A DNA stretch of 64,000 bases from Bacteroidales bacterium (GTDB taxonomy: Bacteria > Bacteroidota > Bacteroidia > Bacteroidales > 4484-276): positions 42,011 through 106,010 of the forward strand of contig DASRND010000034.1 in NCBI GenBank assembly GCA_035647615.1, read 5' to 3'. The notes under the pieces were generated by a model, which did not search any database, was not told the origin of the DNA, and saw only the letters and a list, made by a program, of their open reading frames with translations. The position numbers and the translations under genes are program-made. This document shows positions 17,936 through 26,315 of the stretch, piece by piece. Numbering within the stretch: position 1 is the first letter of the stretch; each line of letters starts with the position of its first letter.

Positions 17936-18073
17936 TTATGGACGCACCTCTTTCTGGTATTTTTGCACCTCGCCATACGCCGAACAATTGTGAGACGATT
18001 TACAGGCATTCATTGCAAAACCCAACATGATCAGGGCTGCCATCAAAACGATCATTCTCGATATTTTTTTCAT
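17936..18073 (-). CDS. Tiny lipoprotein, 45 aa
   Basis: Starts MKKISRMIVLMAALIMLGFA followed by MNAC; the hydrophobic signal ends at a Cys (lipobox-like AMNAC), and the mature peptide of about 22 residues contains KSSHNCSAYGEVQKYQKEV. An ATG four codons further upstream is also possible. Small lipoproteins of this shape with a C-x-AYG core are frequent in Bacteroidota; function unknown. The following gene on the strand is the putative barrel protein. Confidence 0.65.
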   Translation of the reverse strand: MKKISRMIVLMAALIMLGFAMNACKSSHNCSAYGEVQKYQKEVRP

Positions 18074-18209
18074 ATTTGCACGCATCATGTATTAATTATT
18101 GCCCGCAAGGAGCGACAATTTCAGTTTTTTGTAATAAACAGAAATTTAAACATAATATTGCCGCTAAATTACAAATGATCTTGTATTCTAAAACAAATAT
18201 TTTGCTATC

Positions 18210-18887
18210 ATGGCTACCGTAAATCCAACGATTGAGGCTGGCTGGGGAGCTGCTCTCGGGGAGCATTTCCAGTCGCCCTACTTTGCACAACTCAAAGACT
18301 TTCTGCTGCAGGAGCGGCAACAGCACCGGGTCTATCCCGCCGGAAAACACATCTTCAACGCTTTCGATCTCACGCCTTTCGACAAGGTAAAAGTGGTAAT
18401 ATTAGGCCAGGATCCGTATCATGGCCCCGGTCAGGCGCACGGGCTTTGTTTTTCGGTGATGCAGGGAGTGGCGCCGCCACCGTCGCTTGTGAATATTTTT
18501 AAAGAGCTACAAAGCGATCTGGGGATGCCGGTGCCCAATCATGGCGACCTGAGCCGCTGGGCCGAACAAGGCGTGCTGCTGCTCAACGCCACACTTACCG
18601 TGCGGGCGGGAGTGGCAGGCTCGCACCAAAACAAAGGGTGGGAGACTTTTACCGATGCAGCTATTCAAAAACTCGCCACCCAACGCGATCATCTGGTTTT
18701 TCTGCTGTGGGGAAATTACGCCATTAACAAACAGCGCCTTATCGATGCGGAGAAACACTGCATCCTCACCTCGCCACATCCTTCGCCACTTTCGGCAAGC
18801 CGCGGATTTTTTGGCAATCACCATTTTTCCAAAGCCAACGACTACCTGAAGCAGCATGGTATAAACGAGATCGACTGGCGATTATAA
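18210..18887 (+). CDS. ung: Uracil-DNA glycosylase (family 1)
   Basis: Removes uracil from DNA, first step of base excision repair. 225 residues, normal length. Catalytic water-activating loop [42 protein letters not shown], and [13 protein letters not shown] with the catalytic His. ATG at 18210 follows A/T-rich leader. Downstream DUF2147 gene is 44 bp away on the same strand. Confidence 0.98.
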   Translation: MATVNPTIEAGWGAALGEHFQSPYFAQLKDFLLQERQQHRVYPAGKHIFNAFDLTPFDKVKVVILGQDPYHGPGQAHGLCFSVMQGVAPPPSLVNIFKELQSDLGMPVPNHGDLSRWAEQGVLLLNATLTVRAGVAGSHQNKGWETFTDAAIQKLATQRDHLVFLLWGNYAINKQRLIDAEKHCILTSPHPSPLSASRGFFGNHHFSKANDYLKQHGINEIDWRL

Positions 18888-18931
18888 AAAAAGACAAAGG
18901 ATAAAAGAAAAAAGATAAATAAATAACTGCA

Positions 18932-19399
18932 ATGACAAAAAGCATAACACGCTCGCTCAGCATCATAATGATAATAATGTTTGCCTTTGCTCCGGGCAAT
19001 GTTGCGGCGCAGGTGGCCGCCGATGAAGTAACAGGCATCTGGCTCAACGAAGACAAAGATGCTCATGTGGAAATCGAAAACCGCAGTGGTAAATATTATG
19101 GCGAAATCGTATGGCTCAAAACCCCCATCGACCCAGAAACCGGCAAAGCCAGACTCGACGACAAAAATCCGGATGCTGTCTCGCAAAAGCGTCCTCTCAT
19201 GGGACTGCTATTACTTTCCGAATTTGTATTCGATGGCGATGACGAATGGAAAAACGGCACCGTTTACGATCCCAAAAGCGGCAAAACCTACAGTTGCTAC
19301 ATGGAGTTTACCGACAAAACCAAAAACAAGCTAAAGGTGCGTGGCTACATCGGCATATCGCTGCTGGGCCGCACTACCTACTGGACGCGGGTGGAATAA
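18932..19399 (+). CDS. Secreted DUF2147 domain protein
   Basis: 155 residues. Signal peptide (SLSIIMIIMFAFAPGNVAAQ) then the DUF2147 fold: VTGIWLNEDKDAHVEIE, YYGEIVWLKTP, GLLLLSEFVFDGDDEWKNGT, VYDPKSGKTYSCYMEF and RGYIGISLLGRTTYWTRV at the C-terminus. A small beta-barrel periplasmic domain of unknown function; often fits a lipid- or ligand-binding role, which is inference. Confidence 0.9.
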   Translation: MTKSITRSLSIIMIIMFAFAPGNVAAQVAADEVTGIWLNEDKDAHVEIENRSGKYYGEIVWLKTPIDPETGKARLDDKNPDAVSQKRPLMGLLLLSEFVFDGDDEWKNGTVYDPKSGKTYSCYMEFTDKTKNKLKVRGYIGISLLGRTTYWTRVE

Positions 19400-19470
19400 G
19401 GGGTGCTGGGTTGTCGGCATCGAGCTACTTCAAAATCCGACATTCTGCGGTTCGATAAACGTATTCGTTT

Positions 19471-19492
19471 TAAATCGTTAATCGTTAATTGT
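19471..19492. repeat. 22-nt intergenic repeat, copy 1
   Basis: Contains the core TAAATCGTTAATCGTTAATT, present in exact inverted copy at 25948-25969. Internally repetitive (ATCGTTA twice). Both copies lie in intergenic sequence. Confidence 0.6.
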
Positions 19493-19508
19493 CATTCGTA
19501 AATCGTAT

Positions 19509-20237
19509 TTATTTTAATACCGATGCGATGATGTCTGCAAAATCGCTGTGCAGCGTTTTCTTTTCTTCTTCGCTTAGCAGGCTCACATCCACCGGCGGAT
19601 GTATGGTGAGCTGCACGGTGACAGGGGTGATTTTTCCGGTAGCTTCCACTATTTTATAAGTGCCGTCGATCGTGAGCGGCACAGCAATGGCGTTGGCTCC
19701 AATCACGAGTTTGAAAGCTCCGGGCTTAAACTTTCCCATGCGACGGCTCCTGCTTCGCGTGCCTTCCGGAAATATCACCATCGGATGTCCCTGCTGTATC
19801 TGCTGGCTGCCACGCTCGATGATGGTGAGCGACTGCCGCACATTTTTCCGATCGATCAAAAGGCAATGCATGGCACGCATCCAAACGTTGAGAAACGGAA
19901 CACGTCCCAGCTCCTTTTTAGCAATAAAACCAATCGTTTTTGGGATAAATCCTACGATAAGCGGAATATCGGCAAGTCCCTGATGGTTGCTCACAAAGCA
20001 CACCCGATTGCTTGTGGGCAAATTTTCCAACCCATGGATTTTTACTTTGGCACCGCCAACAAAAAGCATTTGTCGCGCATAAAACGAACTCATGGCGTTG
20101 GTGTAACGGTCGGCAAATTTGTTGGCTCTTACAAGATAGGCCAGCAGCGCCGGCACAAGGACAATCGGTGTAAGCAACGCCAGGATGATGATGTTGATTA
20201 CAAACAACACATTACGGAAAGTAAACTTAAATCGCAT
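19509..20237 (-). CDS. plsC: 1-acyl-sn-glycerol-3-phosphate acyltransferase (PlsC-like)
   Basis: Makes phosphatidic acid from lysophosphatidic acid. 242 residues from the preferred start MRFKFTFRNVLFVI. N-terminal membrane anchor, then acyltransferase blocks: I as SNHQGLADIPLI (NHxxxxD in the form NHQGLAD), II around GFIAKKELGRVPF, III VIFPEGTRSRSRRMG, and IV AIAVPLTIDGTY. An in-frame extension of 16 codons upstream is possible but covers the promoter. Divergent from an MFS gene. Confidence 0.9.
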   Translation of the reverse strand: MRFKFTFRNVLFVINIIILALLTPIVLVPALLAYLVRANKFADRYTNAMSSFYARQMLFVGGAKVKIHGLENLPTSNRVCFVSNHQGLADIPLIVGFIPKTIGFIAKKELGRVPFLNVWMRAMHCLLIDRKNVRQSLTIIERGSQQIQQGHPMVIFPEGTRSRSRRMGKFKPGAFKLVIGANAIAVPLTIDGTYKIVEATGKITPVTVQLTIHPPVDVSLLSEEEKKTLHSDFADIIASVLK

Positions 20238-20273
20238 GCTGCATTGCTTTTTAGGTTTTATATCTGCAGGCGA

Positions 20274-20309
20274 CAAAATTAGCATAAAAGGCTTTTTAAA
20301 CTAAATTTG
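20274..20309. promoter_or_regulatory. Divergent -7 elements of plsC and the MFS gene
   Basis: Minus-strand TAATTTTG at 20281-20274 serves plsC, and plus-strand TAAATTTG at 20302-20309 serves the transporter; both match TAnnTTTG. Clear TTTG elements at -33 are missing for either, so the call rests on the -7 boxes and on the divergent arrangement in the 112-bp gap. Confidence 0.5.
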
Positions 20310-20349
20310 CCCGCCGTAAAGTAACAACAGAAAAAAGGAGTTTAAAAAA

Positions 20350-21645
20350 ATGGCAAAAAAACCACGCCTCTCGTTTTGGCAGATTTGGAATATGAGTTTT
20401 GGATTTTTAGGAATCCAGTTTGGATTTGCATTGCAGAATGCCAACGCTTCACGCATCTTGCAAACCTTTGGTGCGGAGGTAGAGCATCTCTCCTGGTTTT
20501 GGTTGGTAGCGCCCATCACCGGAATGGTTGTGCAGCCCATAATCGGATATTTCAGCGATCGTACCTGGAACCGATTCGGACGCAGAAGGCCCTACTTTTT
20601 GGTTGGGGCTTTCCTCACCAGTATAGCACTTGTACTCATGCCCAATGCACCAGCCCTGGCAGGTTACATTGCTCCCATGTTTGTTGGTGGTGGCTTGCTG
20701 ATGATTATGGATGCTTCTATCAATATTTCCATGGAGCCTTTTAGGGCATTGGTTGCCGACAAGTTGCCTGACGAGCAACATACCCTCGGTTTTTCTATGC
20801 AAACATTATTAATAGGCATTGGTGCTGTGATAGGCTCCTGGCTGCCCTACATTTTAGGAAATTTCCTAGGTTTTTCCACCGAAGCCGAAGCCGAAGGATT
20901 GGTACCTCAAAATGTTACATGGTCGTTTTATTTTGGTGCTGTAGTATTAATTTCTTCCATCATCTATACAGTTTCTACCACAAAAGAATATCCGCCGGAG
21001 TTTTATGATGAGGAAGAAGACAAATCGGAAATCAAGCAAAAGTTTAAAATCCCTCCCACAATGTGGCAACTTTTGCTGGTTCAGTTTTTCTCATGGTTTG
21101 CACTGTTTTCCATGTGGGTTTATACTACACCTGCTATTGCCCAGCATTATTTCGGCACCACCGACCCCAATTCGGCCGGCTACCAGGATGCCGGAAACTG
21201 GGTTGGGATTTTATTTGGGATTTATAATGGCGTGTCAGCAGTTATTGCCCTTTCGCTTCCCAAAGTCGCCAAAGTTATTGGGCGCAAACCAACCCACGCT
21301 ATTGCATTAACCATAGGCGGCTTGTCCTTTCTGTCCTTCGCTCTTATTTCCGATCATCATTTACTCTGGATTCCGATGATTGGCGTAGGTATTGCTTGGG
21401 GAAGTATTCTGGCCATGCCCTATGCTATGCTGGCCTCTTCCCTTCCTGCAAAACAAATGGGGGTTTTTATGGGATTATTCAATATGTCGATCACCATTCC
21501 TCAAATTATCAATGGGATTTTCAGTGGTTTGATTTTGAAATATCTCTTCGATGGCGATCCCATCAAGGCCTTATACATGGCCGGAGTACTGATGATACTT
21601 GGAGCGGTGAGTACATTTTTTGTAAGGGATAAGGTTAATCAGTAG
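20350..21645 (+). CDS. MFS transporter, SLC45/glycoside-sugar type
   Basis: 431 residues with about twelve membrane segments. The N-terminus WQIWNMSFGFLGIQFGFALQ and the DRTWNRFGRRRPYFLVGAF loop (D-R-x-G/R-R-R-P) are typical of the SLC45/GPH group that moves sucrose, maltose or related glycosides with cations. A large insertion of charged residues (YDEEEDKSEIKQKF) marks the central cytoplasmic loop. No glycoside hydrolase or regulator lies next to it, so the substrate is not inferable from context. Confidence 0.85.
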   Translation: MAKKPRLSFWQIWNMSFGFLGIQFGFALQNANASRILQTFGAEVEHLSWFWLVAPITGMVVQPIIGYFSDRTWNRFGRRRPYFLVGAFLTSIALVLMPNAPALAGYIAPMFVGGGLLMIMDASINISMEPFRALVADKLPDEQHTLGFSMQTLLIGIGAVIGSWLPYILGNFLGFSTEAEAEGLVPQNVTWSFYFGAVVLISSIIYTVSTTKEYPPEFYDEEEDKSEIKQKFKIPPTMWQLLLVQFFSWFALFSMWVYTTPAIAQHYFGTTDPNSAGYQDAGNWVGILFGIYNGVSAVIALSLPKVAKVIGRKPTHAIALTIGGLSFLSFALISDHHLLWIPMIGVGIAWGSILAMPYAMLASSLPAKQMGVFMGLFNMSITIPQIINGIFSGLILKYLFDGDPIKALYMAGVLMILGAVSTFFVRDKVNQ

Positions 21646-21976
21646 ATGACAAGACCTGTCAGACCGTGAAAATCTGACAACGTTTGGTGTTTTAAATGTT
21701 TTTTAAAATTATCGAATCTTCAAAAATCACGTAAAGTATTTTTCTACTTTTTTATTGTGATTCCACAAATTCTTGTGGCAAAGCTTTTCAGATTTTTTAC
21801 AAAAACTTTATTTGATGGCCAGTGTCACGCTGTTAAACGTTGTTAGCGTTGGCTGATTTTTGAAATCGGACATGAAGCTCAACAGCCCGGCCGAAACAAA
21901 TTTCAAGGTAAACAAAGGTTTGTCAGGTTTGTTACCACTACAGATCAATCCATTGCTAACCAATAATCTAAATGAT
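21646..21976. other. Intergenic region with two small inverted repeats, no gene
   Basis: 331 bp between the MFS gene and the DUF302 gene. GTCAGA/TCTGAC with a ten-base loop lies at about 21659-21680, and CCACAAATTCTTGTGG (imperfect palindrome) near 21763. No promoter match with both boxes and no coding frame. An open frame from 21860 into the DUF302 gene starts before its conserved N-terminus and is judged non-coding. Confidence 0.4.
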
Positions 21977-22363
21977 ATGGAATACTACATCAGCAAAAAA
22001 GTAAATATAAAATTTGACGAAGCCATAGCGCGCGTCACTGAAACACTCAAAATTGAAGGCTTTGGCGTGTTAACGACCATTGAAACTGATAAAGTATTAA
22101 AGGAAAAACTTGGCGTTGATTTTCCCCGTTATACCATTCTGGGCTCTTGCAACCCTTCCTACGCCTACGAGGCATTGCAAAGCGAAGACAAGATTGGCCT
22201 GATGCTACCCTGCAACGTTATCGTGCGACAGCTCGAAAATGATACTGTGGAAGTGTCGGCAATAAACCCCGTGGTAGTAATGCAGCCAGTCGAAAACGAA
22301 AATCTTAACGATTTAATGGAAGAGGTTCTCATACGGCTTACCAAAGCGATCAATCTTATTTAG
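21977..22363 (+). CDS. DUF302 domain protein
   Basis: 128 residues from the ATG at 21977 (MEYYISKKVNIKFDEAIARV). DUF302 features: GFGVLTTIETDKVLKEKLGV, YTILGSCNPSYAYEALQ with the conserved Cys, GLMLPCNVIVRQLENDTVEV. A small cytosolic protein of unknown function, sometimes linked to metal or redox handling; no neighbour supports a specific role. Confidence 0.88.
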   Translation: MEYYISKKVNIKFDEAIARVTETLKIEGFGVLTTIETDKVLKEKLGVDFPRYTILGSCNPSYAYEALQSEDKIGLMLPCNVIVRQLENDTVEVSAINPVVVMQPVENENLNDLMEEVLIRLTKAINLI

Positions 22364-22528
22364 CGCAGGGCGCAAAGGAGTATCAGGGATGCTAAACCTT
22401 TCAGAGCTGACATCCCTTGAATTGGCGACTGAAGAATGCAAGTTATGTTCTATTTACTATTTACTACCTAATATTTGCTTCCTGCTAATTTCCCATCGCT
22501 CACCTCTTCTTTCTAGCTTCTTCACTTC

Positions 22529-24517
22529 CTACATCCTTCTTTCATCGGCTTTGAAAGCGCCGCGGGCGTGGAGAATCCATTGGCTGCGGTCGAGCGGATT
22601 AACGCCTTTGTAGGGGCGGCTCACACCTTCGCCCGGCGGACAAGGTTGGTAGCCGCGCAGCGATAGTCGCAACTGACCCAGACCTCCCGAAAGCGACGCC
22701 AGCCGCGTTGCATAATCGGTGGAAGTAGCTGCAGGAACAGTGCCGTGCAAGGTAAAGTTCTCGCCGGAAAAGCTGGGTGTATCGAAGGTGGCGCGCATCT
22801 GGTGCAGATCGGCTGCTACTTTGCCCAGGAGTGTCTCGGCTGCAATAATCGTAAAATCAAAAACAGGCTCCAAAAGTATCGTATCCGATTTGGTGAGCGC
22901 ATCCATGAGCGCCATCGGGGTAGCAATGATAAAATCACCGGGACGAGAGTGCATCTCATGGTCTTCGCCATCCGCCAAAGTAATTTTTACATCCGTAACT
23001 TCCCAGCCCCGGATGCCCTGCTCCAACGATTTTGCAATAATGCCGGCAATCTCATTTTGATATTTCTGCCGGATTTTATCTGTGCTAACCGTGGATGCGT
23101 AAGTTATTCCTGACCCTGTAGCAGCAGGTTCCACCAAAAACTTAACTACCGCCCAGCAGGGTTTGGGCATGGTGTAGCTGGCAAAACCAAAGGCGCTGTT
23201 GGCAGGTGTTTCTTTATAAATAATGGACGGGGCACCAAACTGTACCTGTAGCCCATATTGGCTAAGCAGGGTGTCCGCCAAAATTTCCAATTGAATCTTA
23301 CCCATGAGCTGCACGTGTAATTCGCTTTCCTTTTTGTGCCATTGCAGCGCCAGCCGCGGATCTTCTTTGTCGATTTGTGTGAGTGCTGTGGCAAGGGCTA
23401 CAAACTGCGCGGGATCGGCGGGCAAAACCTGAACCGTGAGCACCGGCTGCATCACCTGCGCTGTCGGAGGCACTGCGTGGGCATCGCCCAAAATATCGCC
23501 GATGCGGGCTTGGGAGAGTCCGCTTACGATTCCTATATCACCGCAACTCAAAAATGTTTCGTCAGTCAAACGGCCATTGAAGCGTTTTTTAATCTGAGCT
23601 ACTTTTTCTTCGAGCTGCCGTGTATGATTCCAAACTTTATCACGCACTTTCAGGTTGCCATCAAAAAGCCGTACGTGCGCCAGATGCCCCAACGTGTTGT
23701 CGTTTTCTACTTTAAAAACGATGGCCGACAAAGTAGTTGCGGTATCGATGGTTGGCGGTATAAAGCGCACTGCTGCGTCGAGGAGTTCCACAATACCACG
23801 CCCCCACTTAGCAGCGCCGGCCAGTACCGGAAAAAGTTTGCGCGCCACCACCTGTTTTTGCAGTTTGCTGAGAACGTACGCTGGTTCCAGAGGTTTTCCT
23901 TCGAGATAAACATCAAGAATTTCGTTGTCGTGGTCGGCGAGGTTTTCGATCATAAAGCGCCGATAATTTTCTGCACCAGGGTCATTTTCATCAAAAACAG
24001 TTGCCATCGCAGCCGTATCTTCACCCTGCCCGACGGGAAAGGTGAGTGGCGCTAACGCAATTCCAAGCTCCGATTGCAACTGCTGAAGCACCTTTTCGAA
24101 ATCAGCTCCGGCACGATCTGTTTTATTAATAAAAAAGATCACTGGGATGTCGCGACTTTTGAGGGCATGCCACAAGGTGTAAGTGTGTGCCTGCATTCCC
24201 TCCACCGCCGAAACGACGAGAATGGCACCGTCGAGAATTTGCAAGGCACGCTCCACCTCTGCTGAGAAATCGGCGTGGCCGGGCGTGTCGATGAGGTTGA
24301 TGCGCTGGCCTTTCCACAGCAGCCTGTCGTAAGCGGCACGCACCGAAACACCGCGACGCCGCTCTATCTCCATGCTATCGGTGAGAGTGGTGCCTTTGTT
24401 TACATCGCCGACAGCGCCTACGGTTCCGCCCAGGAAAAAGATATGCTCTGAGGTGGTAGTTTTGCCAGCATCCACGTGCGAGAGGATGCCCAGATTGATG
24501 ATTCCGGATGTCGTCAT
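22529..24517 (-). CDS. TetM/TetQ-like ribosomal-protection GTPase (EF-G family)
   Basis: 662 residues from the chosen start (MTTSGIINLGILSHVDAGKT); a frame extension of 42 codons upstream overlaps the tRNA terminator and is not used. Domains follow EF-G: G1 HVDAGKTT, switch RRGVSVRAAYDR, DTPGHADFSAEVERALQ, G4 INKTD, then domains II, III (LPADPAQFVALATAL), IV (SAFGFASYTMPKPCWAVVKF) and V. The layout matches tetracycline-resistance ribosomal protection proteins, but divergence is clear, and resistance is not demonstrated. Alone on its strand, with no mobile element beside it. Confidence 0.8.
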   Translation of the reverse strand: MTTSGIINLGILSHVDAGKTTTSEHIFFLGGTVGAVGDVNKGTTLTDSMEIERRRGVSVRAAYDRLLWKGQRINLIDTPGHADFSAEVERALQILDGAILVVSAVEGMQAHTYTLWHALKSRDIPVIFFINKTDRAGADFEKVLQQLQSELGIALAPLTFPVGQGEDTAAMATVFDENDPGAENYRRFMIENLADHDNEILDVYLEGKPLEPAYVLSKLQKQVVARKLFPVLAGAAKWGRGIVELLDAAVRFIPPTIDTATTLSAIVFKVENDNTLGHLAHVRLFDGNLKVRDKVWNHTRQLEEKVAQIKKRFNGRLTDETFLSCGDIGIVSGLSQARIGDILGDAHAVPPTAQVMQPVLTVQVLPADPAQFVALATALTQIDKEDPRLALQWHKKESELHVQLMGKIQLEILADTLLSQYGLQVQFGAPSIIYKETPANSAFGFASYTMPKPCWAVVKFLVEPAATGSGITYASTVSTDKIRQKYQNEIAGIIAKSLEQGIRGWEVTDVKITLADGEDHEMHSRPGDFIIATPMALMDALTKSDTILLEPVFDFTIIAAETLLGKVAADLHQMRATFDTPSFSGENFTLHGTVPAATSTDYATRLASLSGGLGQLRLSLRGYQPCPPGEGVSRPYKGVNPLDRSQWILHARGAFKADERRM

Positions 24518-24616
24518 TAGGGTTGCAAAGATAGAAAAAGCGGAGCGCGGGGTGCCGGGCACAGCATAATGACACAGCCACATTATCGCCTGGCAGCGCT
24601 GACAGCAGCGCTCAAA

Positions 24617-24655
24617 AAAACCCAATGTTAAAGATATTAACATCGGGTTTTAATT
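24617..24655 (-). terminator. Terminator of tRNA-Met
   Basis: Stem of CCCAATGTTAA with TTAACATCGGG (one mismatch), flanked by A- and T-rich arms, four bases downstream of the 3' end of the minus-strand tRNA. Confidence 0.6.
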
Positions 24656-24658
24656 TCG

Positions 24659-24732
<74 letters not shown>

Positions 24733-24783
24733 ATTCCTTCTAAAAAAAGAACTTTTTGTTTCCCGTTTTTTTGGTCGGGGCGG

Positions 24784-24791
24784 CAAAAGTA
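24784..24791 (-). promoter_or_regulatory. -7 element of tRNA-Met
   Basis: Minus-strand TACTTTTG (consensus TAnnTTTG) 52 bp upstream of the tRNA 5' end. A -33 TTTG is not evident. Confidence 0.4.
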
Positions 24792-24972
24792 GAAATTAAT
24801 TTTTAATAGCCATAAAAAAAATTGCTTTTTCTACATTTTACCATCTTATTCACCAAATGGCAAGCGAACTCTATAATCGTAAAGCAATAAATGCTTGTAG
24901 GATTGAGCGAAAGGTTACTTCTCGGGTTTGCTGACACAGGTATTGATTCCGATGATGATGCGAAGAACAAGG

Positions 24973-25545
24973 TCAGCCATTCCCATATTTATTTTCATTA
25001 ATCAAAATCAATTCATCAGGATTTGGAAATGTACTTGGCAAAAAGTCTATTTTAAATGGTAATTCCAGATTCATCAATTCCTCAACTTTTTTATCAGTCA
25101 GGTCATTATCCAAACAATAATTAAACACCAATTTTAAATATCGTCTGATTACCATTAATGGCAAAAATTGACCGCGAGAACCCATCCATTCCATTAAATC
25201 CTTTTTTCCTTTTGAACTATTACACGCTCTGCAAGCATAAATTAAGTTTTCAGCATCATCTTTCCCTCCAAGTCTTTTTGGGAAAATATGGTCGAGGGCT
25301 AAGTTTTCAGGTGATCCACAATAATTGCAAAACTGCCCAGTCTGAAGTTTGATTTTTTCATCATCAAAAATTGACCGCATATTCAAGGTTCCTTCTTTCA
25401 GTCCCTTGAATAACCTGGCTCTGATCATAAAATTAAATTTCCCGTATTTTTTCTGCTTTTTGTCTACAGCACTATGAGCCATTGCGAGGTTTGCATAGGA
25501 CCAATAAATATGCTCTTTAACTGTCAATAGTTTCTGCTTCTCCAT
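24973..25545 (-). CDS. HNH endonuclease domain protein
   Basis: 190 residues. The central HNH/zinc core reads CNYCGSPENLALDHIFPKRL, then GGKDDAENLIYACRACNSSK: first CxxC, catalytic His in LDH, Asn in ENL, second CxxC. Flanks are helical with Lys-rich segments; the C-terminus (INENKYGNG) is unremarkable. Its ATG overlaps the stop codon of the upstream nuclease-like remnant by one base (TAATG), so they are translationally coupled. Possible roles are defence or mobile-element nuclease; nothing else confirms this. The stretch is A/T-richer than neighbours. Confidence 0.85.
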   Translation of the reverse strand: MEKQKLLTVKEHIYWSYANLAMAHSAVDKKQKKYGKFNFMIRARLFKGLKEGTLNMRSIFDDEKIKLQTGQFCNYCGSPENLALDHIFPKRLGGKDDAENLIYACRACNSSKGKKDLMEWMGSRGQFLPLMVIRRYLKLVFNYCLDNDLTDKKVEELMNLELPFKIDFLPSTFPNPDELILINENKYGNG

Positions 25546-25820
25546 TAATATTGTCCTAATAAAGGTTTCTTTGAAGGTTGTGGTGGGAAAAACTCACTTT
25601 TATTCATTTTCTGAATCATGATTTGCAGTAATGGGGTTGTACTTAGGGTTGAAAACTTCGTGAGTTGCAGGCTAGTAACGCCAAACTTTATGAGTAAGCC
25701 TAATGGTTTGTCATGTGCTGCCAAATAGTTTTTAGCTTGTGCAAGATGAACATCTTTCAGATTAATCACTGCTTTGTCAACGCTGCCGTGGCTCAATAAA
25801 ATTTGATTGTGTGTTGCCAT
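25545..25820 (-). CDS. N-terminally truncated GxxExxY-like (PD-(D/E)xK) protein
   Basis: 91 residues from ATG 25820 (MATHNQILL). Resembles the C-terminal half of the GxxExxY family (PD-(D/E)xK nuclease-like): DVHLAQAKNYL, then LGLLIKFGVTSLQLTKF. The catalytic E-x-K strand reads VINLKD, with Asn in place of Glu, and the upstream GxxExxY and Asp parts are missing (a stop lies a few codons before). A Pro/Ser-rich tail ends at the HNH start codon. Probably a relic that still provides translational coupling to the HNH gene. Confidence 0.45.
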   Translation of the reverse strand: MATHNQILLSHGSVDKAVINLKDVHLAQAKNYLAAHDKPLGLLIKFGVTSLQLTKFSTLSTTPLLQIMIQKMNKSEFFPPQPSKKPLLGQY

Positions 25821-25947
25821 CAGGTCACTTAAATTTATCAAATCAGAGTTTCAGCATCAAGCAACTGCCATCATTAAAAATCTGGTTTGGATTTTCAATT
25901 TACAAAAGAAAAGGAATTTTTGATTTAAGATTTACCAATGAGGATTA

Positions 25948-25969
25948 ACAATTAACGATTAACGATTTA
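25948..25969. repeat. 22-nt intergenic repeat, copy 2 (inverted)
   Basis: Exact reverse complement of 19471-19492. Core ATTAACGATTAACGATTTA, between the nuclease remnant and the Arc-like gene. A related, degenerate string (GATTGACGATTGA) lies after purA near 3689-3701. Confidence 0.6.
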
Positions 25970-26061
25970 TGGAGGATGCTTGTGGTTTTTGTATTTTAAA
26001 ATAAAACCAGGGTTGCCATCACTTACACTGCCGACTGTGGACGGAGAACTGTGGACTGCTA

Positions 26062-26247
26062 TTAGCTTTCCTCCTCTGGCGGCTCAGGATCCTGGGTGGA
26101 GCGTCCTCTCCCGGCTTTCTTCAATGCCTGATCGAGAATATATTCTATCTGGCCGTTTGCGCTGCGAAATTCATCGGCAGCCCACTTCTCCAGCCTTTCG
26201 TACATCTCCGGTGAAATTCGCAACACAAATGTTTTCTTTTTGGCCAT
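26062..26247 (-). CDS. Arc-like ribbon-helix-helix DNA-binding protein
   Basis: 61 residues. The RHH fold is visible: strand KKTFVLRISPEMYERLEKWA, then ADEFRSANGQIEYILDQAL. A charged acidic tail (PEPPEEES) follows. Lies 68 bp downstream of an SPFH gene on the same strand; this pairing is a recurring one for Arc-type proteins with an SPFH gene. The regulated target may be the pair itself. Confidence 0.8.
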   Translation of the reverse strand: MAKKKTFVLRISPEMYERLEKWAADEFRSANGQIEYILDQALKKAGRGRSTQDPEPPEEES

Positions 26248-26315
26248 TTTTTTTGATTTGTCTTTTTAAGAAACTATTACAACCCGAATAGCGCTATAAT
26301 TCTAACCTCCAATTT

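Noticed and set aside
21860..21976. Extended N-terminus of the DUF302 protein
   Set aside because: The first 39 codons have no similarity to the family, and the conserved start is at 21977.
24897..24974. Short minus-strand frame overlapping the HNH 3' end (starts MGMADLVLRIIIGINTC)
   Set aside because: 23 codons, mostly a shadow of the HNH stop region, no supporting signal.
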